Assembly (NCBI RefSeq): GCF_007625205.1
Contig: NZ_VMNI01000012.1
Coordinates: forward strand, 93,427 to 157,426
Direction of reading: 5' to 3'
DNA: 64,000 nt
Origin: Denitromonas ohlonensis
GTDB lineage: Bacteria; Pseudomonadota; Gammaproteobacteria; Burkholderiales; Rhodocyclaceae
Position numbers and translations under genes: made by a program. Positions 27,264 to 34,857 of the stretch are shown here, piece by piece (within the stretch, counting starts at the first letter, position 1; every line of letters starts with the position of its first letter). The notes under the pieces were generated by a model. That model worked only from the letters and a program-made list of their open reading frames with translations, made no database searches and was not told where the DNA came from.

Positions 27264-27624
27264 GAGTGACGCTTTTCCGAGCTGGCGATGGCGAAGCCGA
27301 GCCCGCACGCCGCACCCCTTCTGTACCGCCGAACGAAGCCCGTGACTGGCGGGAATTGTCGTGTCGCCTGTTTGAGCCCGCAGGGCGAGTTTGCGACACG
27401 ACCCGCCGGGCGCGGGCGTAGTGAGGGAACCGGCGAAGCCGGCGGTACAGCGGGGGCGCTTCTTTGCGTCCTTTCTTGTCGCTACAAGAAAGGATGTCGC
27501 CCGCCGGGGCGAGACCCGGCCAACGGAAGATTGCAGCCGCGCAGCCCTCCGCCACGAGCAGATCGGCGACACGGAGCCCGCATGAAGGCGCATCCGCCAA
27601 CGGTGCCGCTTCGGGGCGGTGTTC

Positions 27625-27653
27625 GGCGGATGCGCTGCGCTTATCTGCCCTAC
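27625..27653 (-). repeat. GTAGGG-headed hairpin, type 1 (single copy)
   Basis: This is the reverse orientation of the GTAGGGCGGATAAGCGCAGC-type unit, with one base changed (ATCTGCC for ATCCGCC). The same unit occurs at 45712, 45756, 56622, 57817 and 57858. Confidence 0.75.
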
Positions 27654-27718
27654 GCCACCGGTGAACGAAAAACGGCGAGCCGCAGCCCGCCGTTTTTCTC
27701 TTCGCGACAACGCTCGCC

Positions 27719-27943
27719 TCAAACCCCTTCGCGTGCCTTGTCCATCGCCTCGCGCAGCACGCTGATGTCGCCAATATGGTTCGACAACAGCAGAATCAGC
27801 CGCGCGTTGACCATGGCCGACTGTTCGTCGGTGAGGTCGCGGTGCATGTCGATCAGGGCTTCGTAGAAGTCGTCGCCGGGGCTGAAGGTCTGAAAGTAGC
27901 GCTTGCCCGGCTCGGCGAAATTGCTGGTGGTGATCAGGGACAT
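27719..27943 (-). CDS. DUF2783 small protein
   Basis: This 74-residue soluble helical protein has the pattern GDDFYEALIDMHRDLTDEQSAMVNARLILLLSNHIGD typical of DUF2783. The family is usually encoded next to FAD-dependent aromatic monooxygenases, as here: it lies 11 bases after such a gene. A GGAGA site precedes the ATG. The role is not established; a helper or small subunit of the monooxygenase is a reasonable guess from the recurring neighbourhood. Confidence 0.8.
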   Translation of the reverse strand: MSLITTSNFAEPGKRYFQTFSPGDDFYEALIDMHRDLTDEQSAMVNARLILLLSNHIGDISVLREAMDKAREGV

Positions 27944-27954
27944 GGTCGGTCTCC

Positions 27955-29634
27955 TCAGGCGTTGCAGGTGGCCACGGCCACGGCTTTCTTGACGGCGGCG
28001 GCGTTGAAGGCGCGCCAGCGGGCGGCGACATGCTGGTCTGGGCGGGCCAGATAGCAGGTGCCGGACTGGGCGTCGTAGCGTTCGGCAATGCGGCCGCGGG
28101 TGTCGATGACGGTTTTGAGGCCGGCCGGGGCGATGCCGGTCTTGGCAACGACAATGACCTGCACCGGCACGGTGTTGTTGGCCAGGTCAGCCAGCGCGGC
28201 GGCATCGGCCACCTGGCTGGCGTCATCGGCAAACACCAGCAGCTGGAAGCGGTTGCCGAGCACCTGCAGCAGCCACGGCTCGCCGCTGTCGGTTTCGATG
28301 GGCGCGTCGTCCATCGGCGCGCCCGGCACCATCTTGCCGGCGAACGTGTCGGTGTCTGCGGTGTTGAGCCGCGATTCGGTGAGGTAGGCAGGCACCGACA
28401 GTCGGCCGGAGTTCACCAGCGCACGGGCAAACGGGTAGTGCTCGGCGAGGCCCAGCACGGCATTGCGGAAGGTTTTGCTGGTGGTGCTCTTGGGGGTGAT
28501 GAAGTCGGTGGAGCGGGTCGAGTTCATCAGATTTTCGTCGGCGGCGAACACGCGCTCTTCGGAATAGGTATCGAGCAGCGTGGGCGGCGCTTTGCCGTCC
28601 ATCACCAGCTTGAGTTTCCAGGCCAGGTTGTCGGTGTCCTGGATACCGGAGTTGGCGCCACGCGCACCGAAGGGCGAGACCTGATGCGCGGCATCACCGA
28701 CAAACAGCACGCGGCCGTGGCGGAAGCTGTTCATGCGGCGGCACTGGAAGGTGTAGACGCTGACCCACTCAAGCTCGAATTCGCGGTCCTCAGTTCCGTT
28801 TGCTGCGAGCATCGCCTTGATGCGCGGGACGACGTTCTCGGGCTTTTTCTCTTCCGCCGGATCGGCATTCCAGCCGAGCTGGAAGTCGATGCGGAACACG
28901 TTATCCGACTGGCGATGCAGCAGCACCGACTGGTTGCGGTGGAAGGGCGGATCGAACCAGAACCAGCGCTCGGTCGGGAAGTCGGCCTTCATCACCACGT
29001 CGGCAATCAGAAAGCGATCCATGAAGATCTTGCCGTCGATGTCCAGCCCCAGCATGGTGCGGATGCTAGAGCGGGCGCCGTCGCCGACCACCAGCCAGTC
29101 GGCCTCGATGTTGTAGACGCCATCGGGCGTCTCGACACGCAGGCCGGTGGTGTCTTCGCCGGGGTTCACCGCGATCACGGTGCTCTTCCAGCGCAGATCC
29201 ACGCCGACTTCGACGGCGCGCTTCACCAGATACTCCTCCAGATAGTACTGCTGGAGGTTGATCATGCCCGGGCGATGATGATCCGGCTCGGGGCAGAGGT
29301 TGAAGTTGAACACTTCTTCTTCGCGGAAGAAGGTGCGGCCGACGTTCCACGACACGCCCTTGTTCACCATCTCGTCGCCACAGCCGAGGCGGTCGAGCAC
29401 CTCCAGCGCGCGCTTGGCGTAGCACACCCCGCGCGAGCCGATCGACACGGTGTCGTCGTTGTCCAGCACCACCACTTTCTGGCCCTGAATCGCCAGATCG
29501 ATCGCCGCCGACAAGCCCACCGGGCCCGCCCCGACCACCACCACCGGGTAACGCGCCGGTGCGCCATTCTCGCCAGCGGCCAGTTCAGCCGGCTTGCGGT
29601 ATTCGTACTTTGGATACTGATAGGTACTCAGCAC
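27955..29634 (-). CDS. FAD-dependent aromatic monooxygenase (MhpA/PheA-like)
   Basis: This 559-residue flavoprotein hydroxylase has the Rossmann motif VVVVGAGPVGLSAAIDLA near residue 30, DG-type WLVVGDGARSSIRTMLG in the middle, and the FAD-ribityl motif VLFVGDAAHQVSPFGARGANSGIQD. A C-terminal thioredoxin-like domain follows, as in MhpA and phenol hydroxylases. It uses NAD(P)H and O2 to hydroxylate an aromatic acid or phenol. A GTG start at 29634 is preferred because AAAGGAGGA lies 6 bases upstream; the ATG at 29655 has only a poor site. It lies between the MBL-fold gene and the DUF2783 gene on one strand. Confidence 0.9.
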   Translation of the reverse strand: MLSTYQYPKYEYRKPAELAAGENGAPARYPVVVVGAGPVGLSAAIDLAIQGQKVVVLDNDDTVSIGSRGVCYAKRALEVLDRLGCGDEMVNKGVSWNVGRTFFREEEVFNFNLCPEPDHHRPGMINLQQYYLEEYLVKRAVEVGVDLRWKSTVIAVNPGEDTTGLRVETPDGVYNIEADWLVVGDGARSSIRTMLGLDIDGKIFMDRFLIADVVMKADFPTERWFWFDPPFHRNQSVLLHRQSDNVFRIDFQLGWNADPAEEKKPENVVPRIKAMLAANGTEDREFELEWVSVYTFQCRRMNSFRHGRVLFVGDAAHQVSPFGARGANSGIQDTDNLAWKLKLVMDGKAPPTLLDTYSEERVFAADENLMNSTRSTDFITPKSTTSKTFRNAVLGLAEHYPFARALVNSGRLSVPAYLTESRLNTADTDTFAGKMVPGAPMDDAPIETDSGEPWLLQVLGNRFQLLVFADDASQVADAAALADLANNTVPVQVIVVAKTGIAPAGLKTVIDTRGRIAERYDAQSGTCYLARPDQHVAARWRAFNAAAVKKAVAVATCNA

Positions 29635-29762
29635 GTCGCGTCCTCCTTTGGACATTTTTGGGATCTCGCCCGGTCTGTTTGTTGTGCGCCGGGTTGGGGA
29701 TCTGGCGGCCCCTTCGGGCCGCCTGGGGTTGTTCTTACAGCAACTGGTGCACTCGATGCGCT

Positions 29763-29809
29763 GTAGGGTCGGCTTCAGCCGACCATGGCGGGTTGAAACC
29801 CGCCCTACG
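29763..29809. repeat. GTAGGG-headed hairpin pair, type 2
   Basis: Two inverted units face each other. The left is GTAGGG plus the hairpin TCGGCTTCAGCCGA; the right is GGCGGGTTGAAACCCGCC followed by CTAC. A partial copy of the right unit occurs at 60939-60961. The pair sits in the gap between the MBL-fold and monooxygenase genes. Confidence 0.75.
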
Positions 29810-29822
29810 CCCGCATCGCCAA

Positions 29823-30788
29823 TCAGTCGGCCTGCAGCGCGTGCCACATTTCCTGGTCGCGCTCGGCGGTCCAGATGCGGGGATGCTTGATGCCGTTCGC
29901 CTCGTCCACCGCGCGGGTCACGTCAAAGGGCAGGCAGTGCTCATAGATGAACACCTGACCGAACTTCGGATCCATGTTCTTGCGCACCAGCGCCATCGCG
30001 GCTTTCAGGTCGAGGCCCTGCGCGGCAGCTTCTTTGGCCGAGCTGTACAGCGTGGTGACGAAGTCGCGAGTGTAGGCCAGACCTTCGGCCACTTTCTGCG
30101 GCGAGGTCAGCGCGGGGCCGCGGCCCGGCACGATGGCCTGCGGATTCAGCGCCGAGATCGCGTCCAGCGTGGCGGGCCACTCTTCGAGTTGCGCGTCGCC
30201 GGTGTAGCAGGCCGCATCGCACTCGACCAGATCACCCGAAAACAGCACCTGCTCGCTCGGCACCCACACCACCGTGTCGCCCTTGGTGTGGCCGGGGCCG
30301 AGGTGCATCACCTTCACTTCGAGGCCGCCCATGTACAGCGTCATCTCGTCCTTGAACACCATGGTCGGCCAGGTCAGGCCGGGCACGGAGTCAAAGTTCT
30401 GGAACAGGCGCGGGAAGCGCTCGTACTCGCTCTTCATGTCCTGCTCGCCGCGCTCGACGATCATTTCATACGTGCCCTGGCTGGCGATGATCTGCTCCAT
30501 GCCCTCGGCCTTGTAGCCCGAGGCGCCCAGCACGCGCACCGCGTGGTAGTGCGACAGCACCACATACTTGATCGGCGCGGCGCTGACCTTGCGGATCTCG
30601 GCGATCAGGCTCTGCGCCATCAGCGGCGTGGCCAGGGTGTCGCAGATCAGCACGGCTTCGTCGGTGATGATCACGCCGGTATTGGGATCGCCCTCGGCGG
30701 TGTAGGCCCAGCAATGAGCGGAGAGCTGCTCGAAGGTGGTTTTTTTCACTTCCAGGTCGGCCTGGGAGGCAAAGACTTTGGTGTTCAT
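29823..30788 (-). CDS. MBL-fold protein with altered metal-site motif
   Basis: This 321-residue protein has a metallo-beta-lactamase fold. Recognisable elements are TGVIITDEAVLICDT, SHYHAVRVLGASGY, LGPGHTKGDTVVW and VLFSGDLVE. In place of the usual HxHxDH it has HYHAVR, and the later PGHGP-type motif reads PGRGPAL, so at least two canonical metal ligands are missing. Homologues next to aromatic monooxygenases are usually annotated as hydrolases; here the activity is uncertain. A GGAG site precedes the ATG. It is the first gene of the minus-strand group opposite the IclR gene. Confidence 0.8.
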   Translation of the reverse strand: MNTKVFASQADLEVKKTTFEQLSAHCWAYTAEGDPNTGVIITDEAVLICDTLATPLMAQSLIAEIRKVSAAPIKYVVLSHYHAVRVLGASGYKAEGMEQIIASQGTYEMIVERGEQDMKSEYERFPRLFQNFDSVPGLTWPTMVFKDEMTLYMGGLEVKVMHLGPGHTKGDTVVWVPSEQVLFSGDLVECDAACYTGDAQLEEWPATLDAISALNPQAIVPGRGPALTSPQKVAEGLAYTRDFVTTLYSSAKEAAAQGLDLKAAMALVRKNMDPKFGQVFIYEHCLPFDVTRAVDEANGIKHPRIWTAERDQEMWHALQAD

Positions 30789-30992
30789 TGGGGGCTCCGT
30801 GATCTTGGGGTGGGGCTGGGTCGCTCTCGAACGGATGCAGGCATCCCGGCAACCGCGACACCCTCATGCTAGTTTTTGATTTGTTAATCGTCAATCGTTT
30901 TGTTAATGGATAATTCGTCGCGCACGACGAACGGCGAGAAAGCCACAGGAAAACTGCTAACATCTGCCCAAAAAACCGAAAGGCAGCCATCC
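30789..30992. promoter_or_regulatory. Divergent promoter/operator region, MBL gene / IclR gene
   Basis: The centre of this gap is AT-rich. It contains a direct repeat TTTGTTAAT at 30880-30888 and 30899-30907, 19 bases apart, with an inverted GATT/AATC pair inside the left copy. Two copies on nearly the same helix face suggest an operator, probably for the adjacent IclR protein. The role is inferred. Confidence 0.5.
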
Positions 30993-31784
30993 ATGGAACG
31001 TGATCGCCGGGGCATCCAGTCAATTGAAGTCGGCGGCACGCTATTGCAGGCGCTGGTGCGCCACGGCACCCCCATGATGCTGCGCGACCTGGCCCGCGAC
31101 GCCGGCATGCCGCCGGCCAAGGCCCATCCCTATCTGGTGAGCTTCGGCAAGCTCGGGCTGATCGAGCAGGACCCGGTCACCGGCCGCTACGGCCTCGGCC
31201 CCTTCGCCCTGCAGGTCGGCCTGTCCGCCCTGCAGGGGCTCGAGCCGCTGCGCGCCGCCACCCCGGCCGTCGCCCAGCTGGCCGACGACCTGCAGCTGAA
31301 CATCGCCATCGCCGTGTGGGGCAATCGCGGCCCGACGGTCGTGCGCATTGAAGAATGCAGCCGCCCCATCCACGTCAACATGCGCCCCGGCACCGTCATG
31401 ACCCCGCTCATGGCCTCGGCCACCGGCCGCCTGTTCGCCGCCTTTCTGCCCGAGCGCATCACCCGCCCGCTGGTCGAAAGCGAGCTGGCCCAGCTCGGCG
31501 GTGGCGAGCAGCCCGCCCTGCGCCAGTCGCGCCGCCATGTGGACGACACCCTCGCCGAAATCCGCCAGCACGGCCTCGCCCGCGCACTCGGCAACCCCAT
31601 CCCCGGCATCAACGCCTTCTCGGCCCCGGTCTTCGACAGCGGCAACCACCTCACCCTGGCACTCACCGCCATGGGCCCGGCCAGCAGCTTCGACCCTGCC
31701 TGGGACGGCCCCATCGCCACCCGACTGATGGCCAGCGCCCGCGAGATCTCGCAGCGGCTGGGGCAGTCGCGCCCACAGACCTGA
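30993..31784 (+). CDS. IclR-family transcriptional regulator
   Basis: This 263-residue regulator has an N-terminal winged helix (GIQSIEVGGTLLQALVRHGTPMMLRDLARDAGMPPAKAHPYLVSF). An effector domain follows, with TVVRIEECSRPIHVNMRPGTVMTP, ATGRLFAAFLP and GINAFSAPVFD. Such proteins control aromatic catabolic operons. It is divergent from the MBL-monooxygenase-DUF2783 group, its likely target. The ATG at 30993 has an AAAGG site nearby; the open frame starts 31 codons earlier in the promoter region. Confidence 0.92.
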   Translation: MERDRRGIQSIEVGGTLLQALVRHGTPMMLRDLARDAGMPPAKAHPYLVSFGKLGLIEQDPVTGRYGLGPFALQVGLSALQGLEPLRAATPAVAQLADDLQLNIAIAVWGNRGPTVVRIEECSRPIHVNMRPGTVMTPLMASATGRLFAAFLPERITRPLVESELAQLGGGEQPALRQSRRHVDDTLAEIRQHGLARALGNPIPGINAFSAPVFDSGNHLTLALTAMGPASSFDPAWDGPIATRLMASAREISQRLGQSRPQT

Positions 31785-31996
31785 TACTTTCGGCTTAGTC
31801 CACCTCGAGCATTTGCAGCAGATACAACCCGATAACAATAAATTCGGCTCCCACTGCGGCGCTTTGTGCGATAGTACTTTCGCCGCATTCGGGAAGCATC
31901 CCGACGCACAGCATCCAGAACAAGAACCAATAAATTCCGTCAGGCAAAAACCTGGCCGGTTTCCCGCTCGGGAAACGCGATTCGATGGAGAAAACT

Positions 31997-32953
31997 ATGA
32001 AGCTTGGACGTATGGCAACCTTCGGCGCAGCGCTCACGCTGGCGCTGAGCTCCACCCTCGCAGCGGCAGAAACCCGCGTCACCCTCAAGGCGGCGAAGGC
32101 CGGCACCTCGTATTACCAGATGGCCGTGCAGATCGGTGAGTCCGTCAAAAAGGCCAGCGCCAGCGCCATCATCGTCACCGTGGAAGAGAGTCAGGGTTCG
32201 GTCCAGAACGTGATGGAATCCGCCGGTCGCGACGCCAACTACATGTTCACCTCGCCCCCGGCGCTGGTCGAAAAGGCCGTCGCGGGCGAGAAGCCCTTCG
32301 AGCCGGCCGATGAAGCCTTCAAGAAGATCCGCGCGATGTTCCCGATCCCCTCGCTGACCATGCACTACGTGGTGCGCGCCGATGCGGGCATCAACAGCTT
32401 TGCTGATCTGGCCGGCAAGCGCTTCGTGACCGGCAAGGGCTCGTTCGGCGCCACCGAGGCGGTGAAGAACTTCAAGCTCTTCGGCATTGAAGACAAGGTC
32501 GAGGTGATCGACATCGAGCTCTCTGGGGCCGGCGCGGCGATGAAAAACCGTCAGGTCGAGGGCTTTGCCACGGCCGGCTCGTGGCCCGCGCCCAACGTCG
32601 TTGAAGCGGCCGCCAGCTCGCCGGTCACCTTGCTGTCGATGACCGATGAGCAGGTCAAGGCCACCGGCCGCACCCGGCTGGTGATTCCGAAAGGCACCTA
32701 TCCGGGCGTGGAGTCCGACGTGGTCACCACCTCGCTGCCGGTCATCGCCTACGCGCTGACCGACATGGACGAGGCGACCGCTTATCAGCTCACCCGCAGT
32801 TATTGGGAGGGCCTGGCCGAGATGGCCAAGTCCAACCCGTGGTGGAAGAGCATCGACGCCTCGCTGCTCGACAACATCAGTGTCAAGCTGCATCCGGGCG
32901 CGCTCAAGTACTATGCCGAAGCCGGCATCGCGGTGCCGGATCGGCTGAAGTAA
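31997..32953 (+). CDS. TAXI-type TRAP substrate-binding protein
   Basis: This 318-residue periplasmic binding protein has a signal peptide (GRMATFGAALTLALSSTLAAA). It shows the TAXI-family opening with KAGTSYYQMAVQIGE, and VEESQGSVQNVMESAGRDANYMF. TAXI proteins deliver substrates to fused TRAP permeases such as the next gene's product. GGAG lies 7 bases before the ATG at 31997; an alternative ATG lies 12 bases upstream. The substrate is unknown but probably an organic acid. A strong hairpin with a TTCG loop follows the stop codon. Confidence 0.9.
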   Translation: MKLGRMATFGAALTLALSSTLAAAETRVTLKAAKAGTSYYQMAVQIGESVKKASASAIIVTVEESQGSVQNVMESAGRDANYMFTSPPALVEKAVAGEKPFEPADEAFKKIRAMFPIPSLTMHYVVRADAGINSFADLAGKRFVTGKGSFGATEAVKNFKLFGIEDKVEVIDIELSGAGAAMKNRQVEGFATAGSWPAPNVVEAAASSPVTLLSMTDEQVKATGRTRLVIPKGTYPGVESDVVTTSLPVIAYALTDMDEATAYQLTRSYWEGLAEMAKSNPWWKSIDASLLDNISVKLHPGALKYYAEAGIAVPDRLK

Positions 32954-32970
32954 TCGGCCAGCCAACCCTG

Positions 32971-33000
32971 CGCGGCGTCTTCGGACGCCGCGTTGCTTTT
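32971..33000 (+). terminator. Intra-operon hairpin with TTCG loop
   Basis: CGCGGCGTC-TTCG-GACGCCGCG is a 9-base perfect stem with a very stable tetraloop, followed by TTGCTTTT. It resembles a rho-independent terminator lying between the TAXI binding-protein gene and its permease. It probably gives partial termination and thus more binding protein. Confidence 0.8.
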
Positions 33001-33049
33001 GCCCACAACCAGACCTGCGACCACGCGGGCAATGTGCCACGATCCCCTC

Positions 33050-34849
33050 ATGACCGACACCCCCGCCCCCGCCAATCCCCTCTTTTCGCTGCACACCCTC
33101 ATGGTGGCGCTCGCCATCACCTCGGTGGGCTATCACCTGTGGCTGGTCATGGCGGGGCTGATTCCCCACCTCATCAGCCGCCCGCTGCACATCATTGCCA
33201 CCATTCCCTTCGTGTTCATTTTCACCGCCCACCGCGCCACCGGTTGGCGCCGCGCAGTCGACGTGCTGCTGTGCGCACTGGGGCTGGCCGCCTGTATCTA
33301 CGTGCTGATGCAGCATGACATGCTCGACAACCAGTACGGCCGGCTGCGCAGCACCACGCAATTCGTGGTCGCCTGGGGGCTGATCCTGCTGGCGCTCGAG
33401 ATGGCCCGCCGGCAAGTGAAATGGGCCATGCCCATCACCGCCGGGCTGGCGCTGCTCTACGGCCTGTTTGGCCAGCACCTGCCCGGCGAGCTCGGCCACG
33501 CCGGCATTCCGCTGGCGAGCTTTCTGGGCACGCTCACCATCACCGAGGGCGGCCTGTGGGGCAGCCTGACCGGCGTCTCGGCCGAGGTGGTGGCGGTGTT
33601 CGTGATTCTCGGTGCCATCGTCAGCGCGGGCGAAGGCGGGCAAGGCTTCATGGCCGCGTCGGTGGCCGTGGCCGGGCGGTTGCGCGCGGGTGCGGCAAAG
33701 GTGTCGGTGCTGTCCTCGGCGCTGTTCGGGTCGATCTCCGGCTCGGCCTCCGCCAATGTGGCCTCCACCGGCGCCATCACCCTGCCCACCATGAAGCGCC
33801 TCGGCTATCCGCCGGCGCTGGCGGCGGCGGTAGAAGCGGTGGCCTCGTCGGGCGGGCAGATCATGCCGCCAGTAATGGGCGCCGGCGCCTTCATCATGGT
33901 CGAGCTGCTGCGCACCACCTACAACGAGGTGCTGATGGCCGCGCTGCTGCCGGCGGTGCTGTTCTTCTGGGGCGTGTGGGCCGGCTGCGATCTGTACGGG
34001 CGGCGCTACGGGCTGGAGCCGATGCGCGGCGAAGACATCCCGCCCTTTGCCAAGGTGGCGCGGCTGGTGCTGTTTTTTGTGATTCCGTTCGGGCTGTTGC
34101 TCGGCATCCTGTTCCTGTCGGGCAATACACCGCAATACGCCGGTGCCGCTGCGGCCGGCGCGGCGGCCGCGCTGCTGCTGTTCGACGAGCGCCTGCGCCC
34201 CTCGCTGTCGCGCTGGCGCACCCGGCTGATCGACGCGGCGGTCAGCGCCGCCCGCCAGATCGCCACCATCGCCGCCATCATCTTTTGCGCCGGGCTGATC
34301 ATCGGCGTGCTCAACATCACCGGCCTGGGCGTCAAGATCACCTCGCTGATTCTCGGTTTGTCCGGCGGCAACCTGTGGGGCGCGCTACTGCTCACCGGTC
34401 TGGCCTGCCTGATTTTGGGCATGGAAGTGCCGACCACCGCCGCCTACGTGATCTGCGTGGCGGTGGCCGGCCCGGCGCTGATCGAGATCGGCGTCGAGCC
34501 GCTGCACGCCCACCTGTTCATCTTCTGGTTCGCGCTGCTGTCGACCATCACTCCGCCGGTGTGCGGCGCAGTGTTCATCGCCGCCGGCATGGCGGGCGCG
34601 CCATGGCTGAAAGTGGCTGTTCATGCGATGAGCCTGGGCATCGGCCTGTACATCGTGCCGCTGGCCTTCATCGCCAACCCCGCACTCACAGCGCTGGGCA
34701 GCACGCCGTGGTTGGCGCTGGCGGCGTGCGTGAAGATCGGCCTCGGGGTCTGGATGATCAGCCGCGGGCTGATTCACCGCGAAGCACTGCCGCTGCGCGG
34801 CGGGTGGATCGTGGCCGGCATTGTGGTGATCTTCTCCTTCGGCATCTGA
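33050..34849 (+). CDS. TRAP transporter fused permease (TAXI type)
   Basis: This 599-residue membrane protein has about 15-17 helices and fuses the small (DctQ) and large (DctM) permease units, as TAXI systems do. Signatures include GSISGSASANVASTGAITLPTMKRLG, VASSGGQIMPPVMGAGAFIM and LGMEVPTTAAYVICVAVAGPAL. The ATG at 33050 is the likely start, with no strong ribosome site; ATG 33032 is an alternative. With the preceding binding protein it makes a second TRAP system next to the catabolic genes. Confidence 0.92.
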   Translation: MTDTPAPANPLFSLHTLMVALAITSVGYHLWLVMAGLIPHLISRPLHIIATIPFVFIFTAHRATGWRRAVDVLLCALGLAACIYVLMQHDMLDNQYGRLRSTTQFVVAWGLILLALEMARRQVKWAMPITAGLALLYGLFGQHLPGELGHAGIPLASFLGTLTITEGGLWGSLTGVSAEVVAVFVILGAIVSAGEGGQGFMAASVAVAGRLRAGAAKVSVLSSALFGSISGSASANVASTGAITLPTMKRLGYPPALAAAVEAVASSGGQIMPPVMGAGAFIMVELLRTTYNEVLMAALLPAVLFFWGVWAGCDLYGRRYGLEPMRGEDIPPFAKVARLVLFFVIPFGLLLGILFLSGNTPQYAGAAAAGAAAALLLFDERLRPSLSRWRTRLIDAAVSAARQIATIAAIIFCAGLIIGVLNITGLGVKITSLILGLSGGNLWGALLLTGLACLILGMEVPTTAAYVICVAVAGPALIEIGVEPLHAHLFIFWFALLSTITPPVCGAVFIAAGMAGAPWLKVAVHAMSLGIGLYIVPLAFIANPALTALGSTPWLALAACVKIGLGVWMISRGLIHREALPLRGGWIVAGIVVIFSFGI

Positions 34850-34857
34850 ACGCGCTC

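Larger units (their letters stand above)
27217..27718. other. Gene-free stretch with several repeat remnants
   Basis: No credible gene is seen in these 502 bases. The stretch holds a GTAGGG-headed hairpin (27237-27263), a long low-information segment with a perfect 9-base hairpin (27471-27492, CTTTCTTGT/ACAAGAAAG), and another REP copy (27625-27653). Short overlapping open frames occur on both strands but lack coding character and ribosome sites. Confidence 0.7.

Noticed and set aside
28030..29766. A 578-codon plus-strand open frame
   Set aside because: It is a shadow of the flavin monooxygenase gene, which has intact FAD motifs on the other strand.
31940..34135. A 731-codon minus-strand open frame
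   Set aside because: It lies opposite the TAXI binding protein and permease genes; it has low-complexity His/Arg/Gln content and no recognisable domain.
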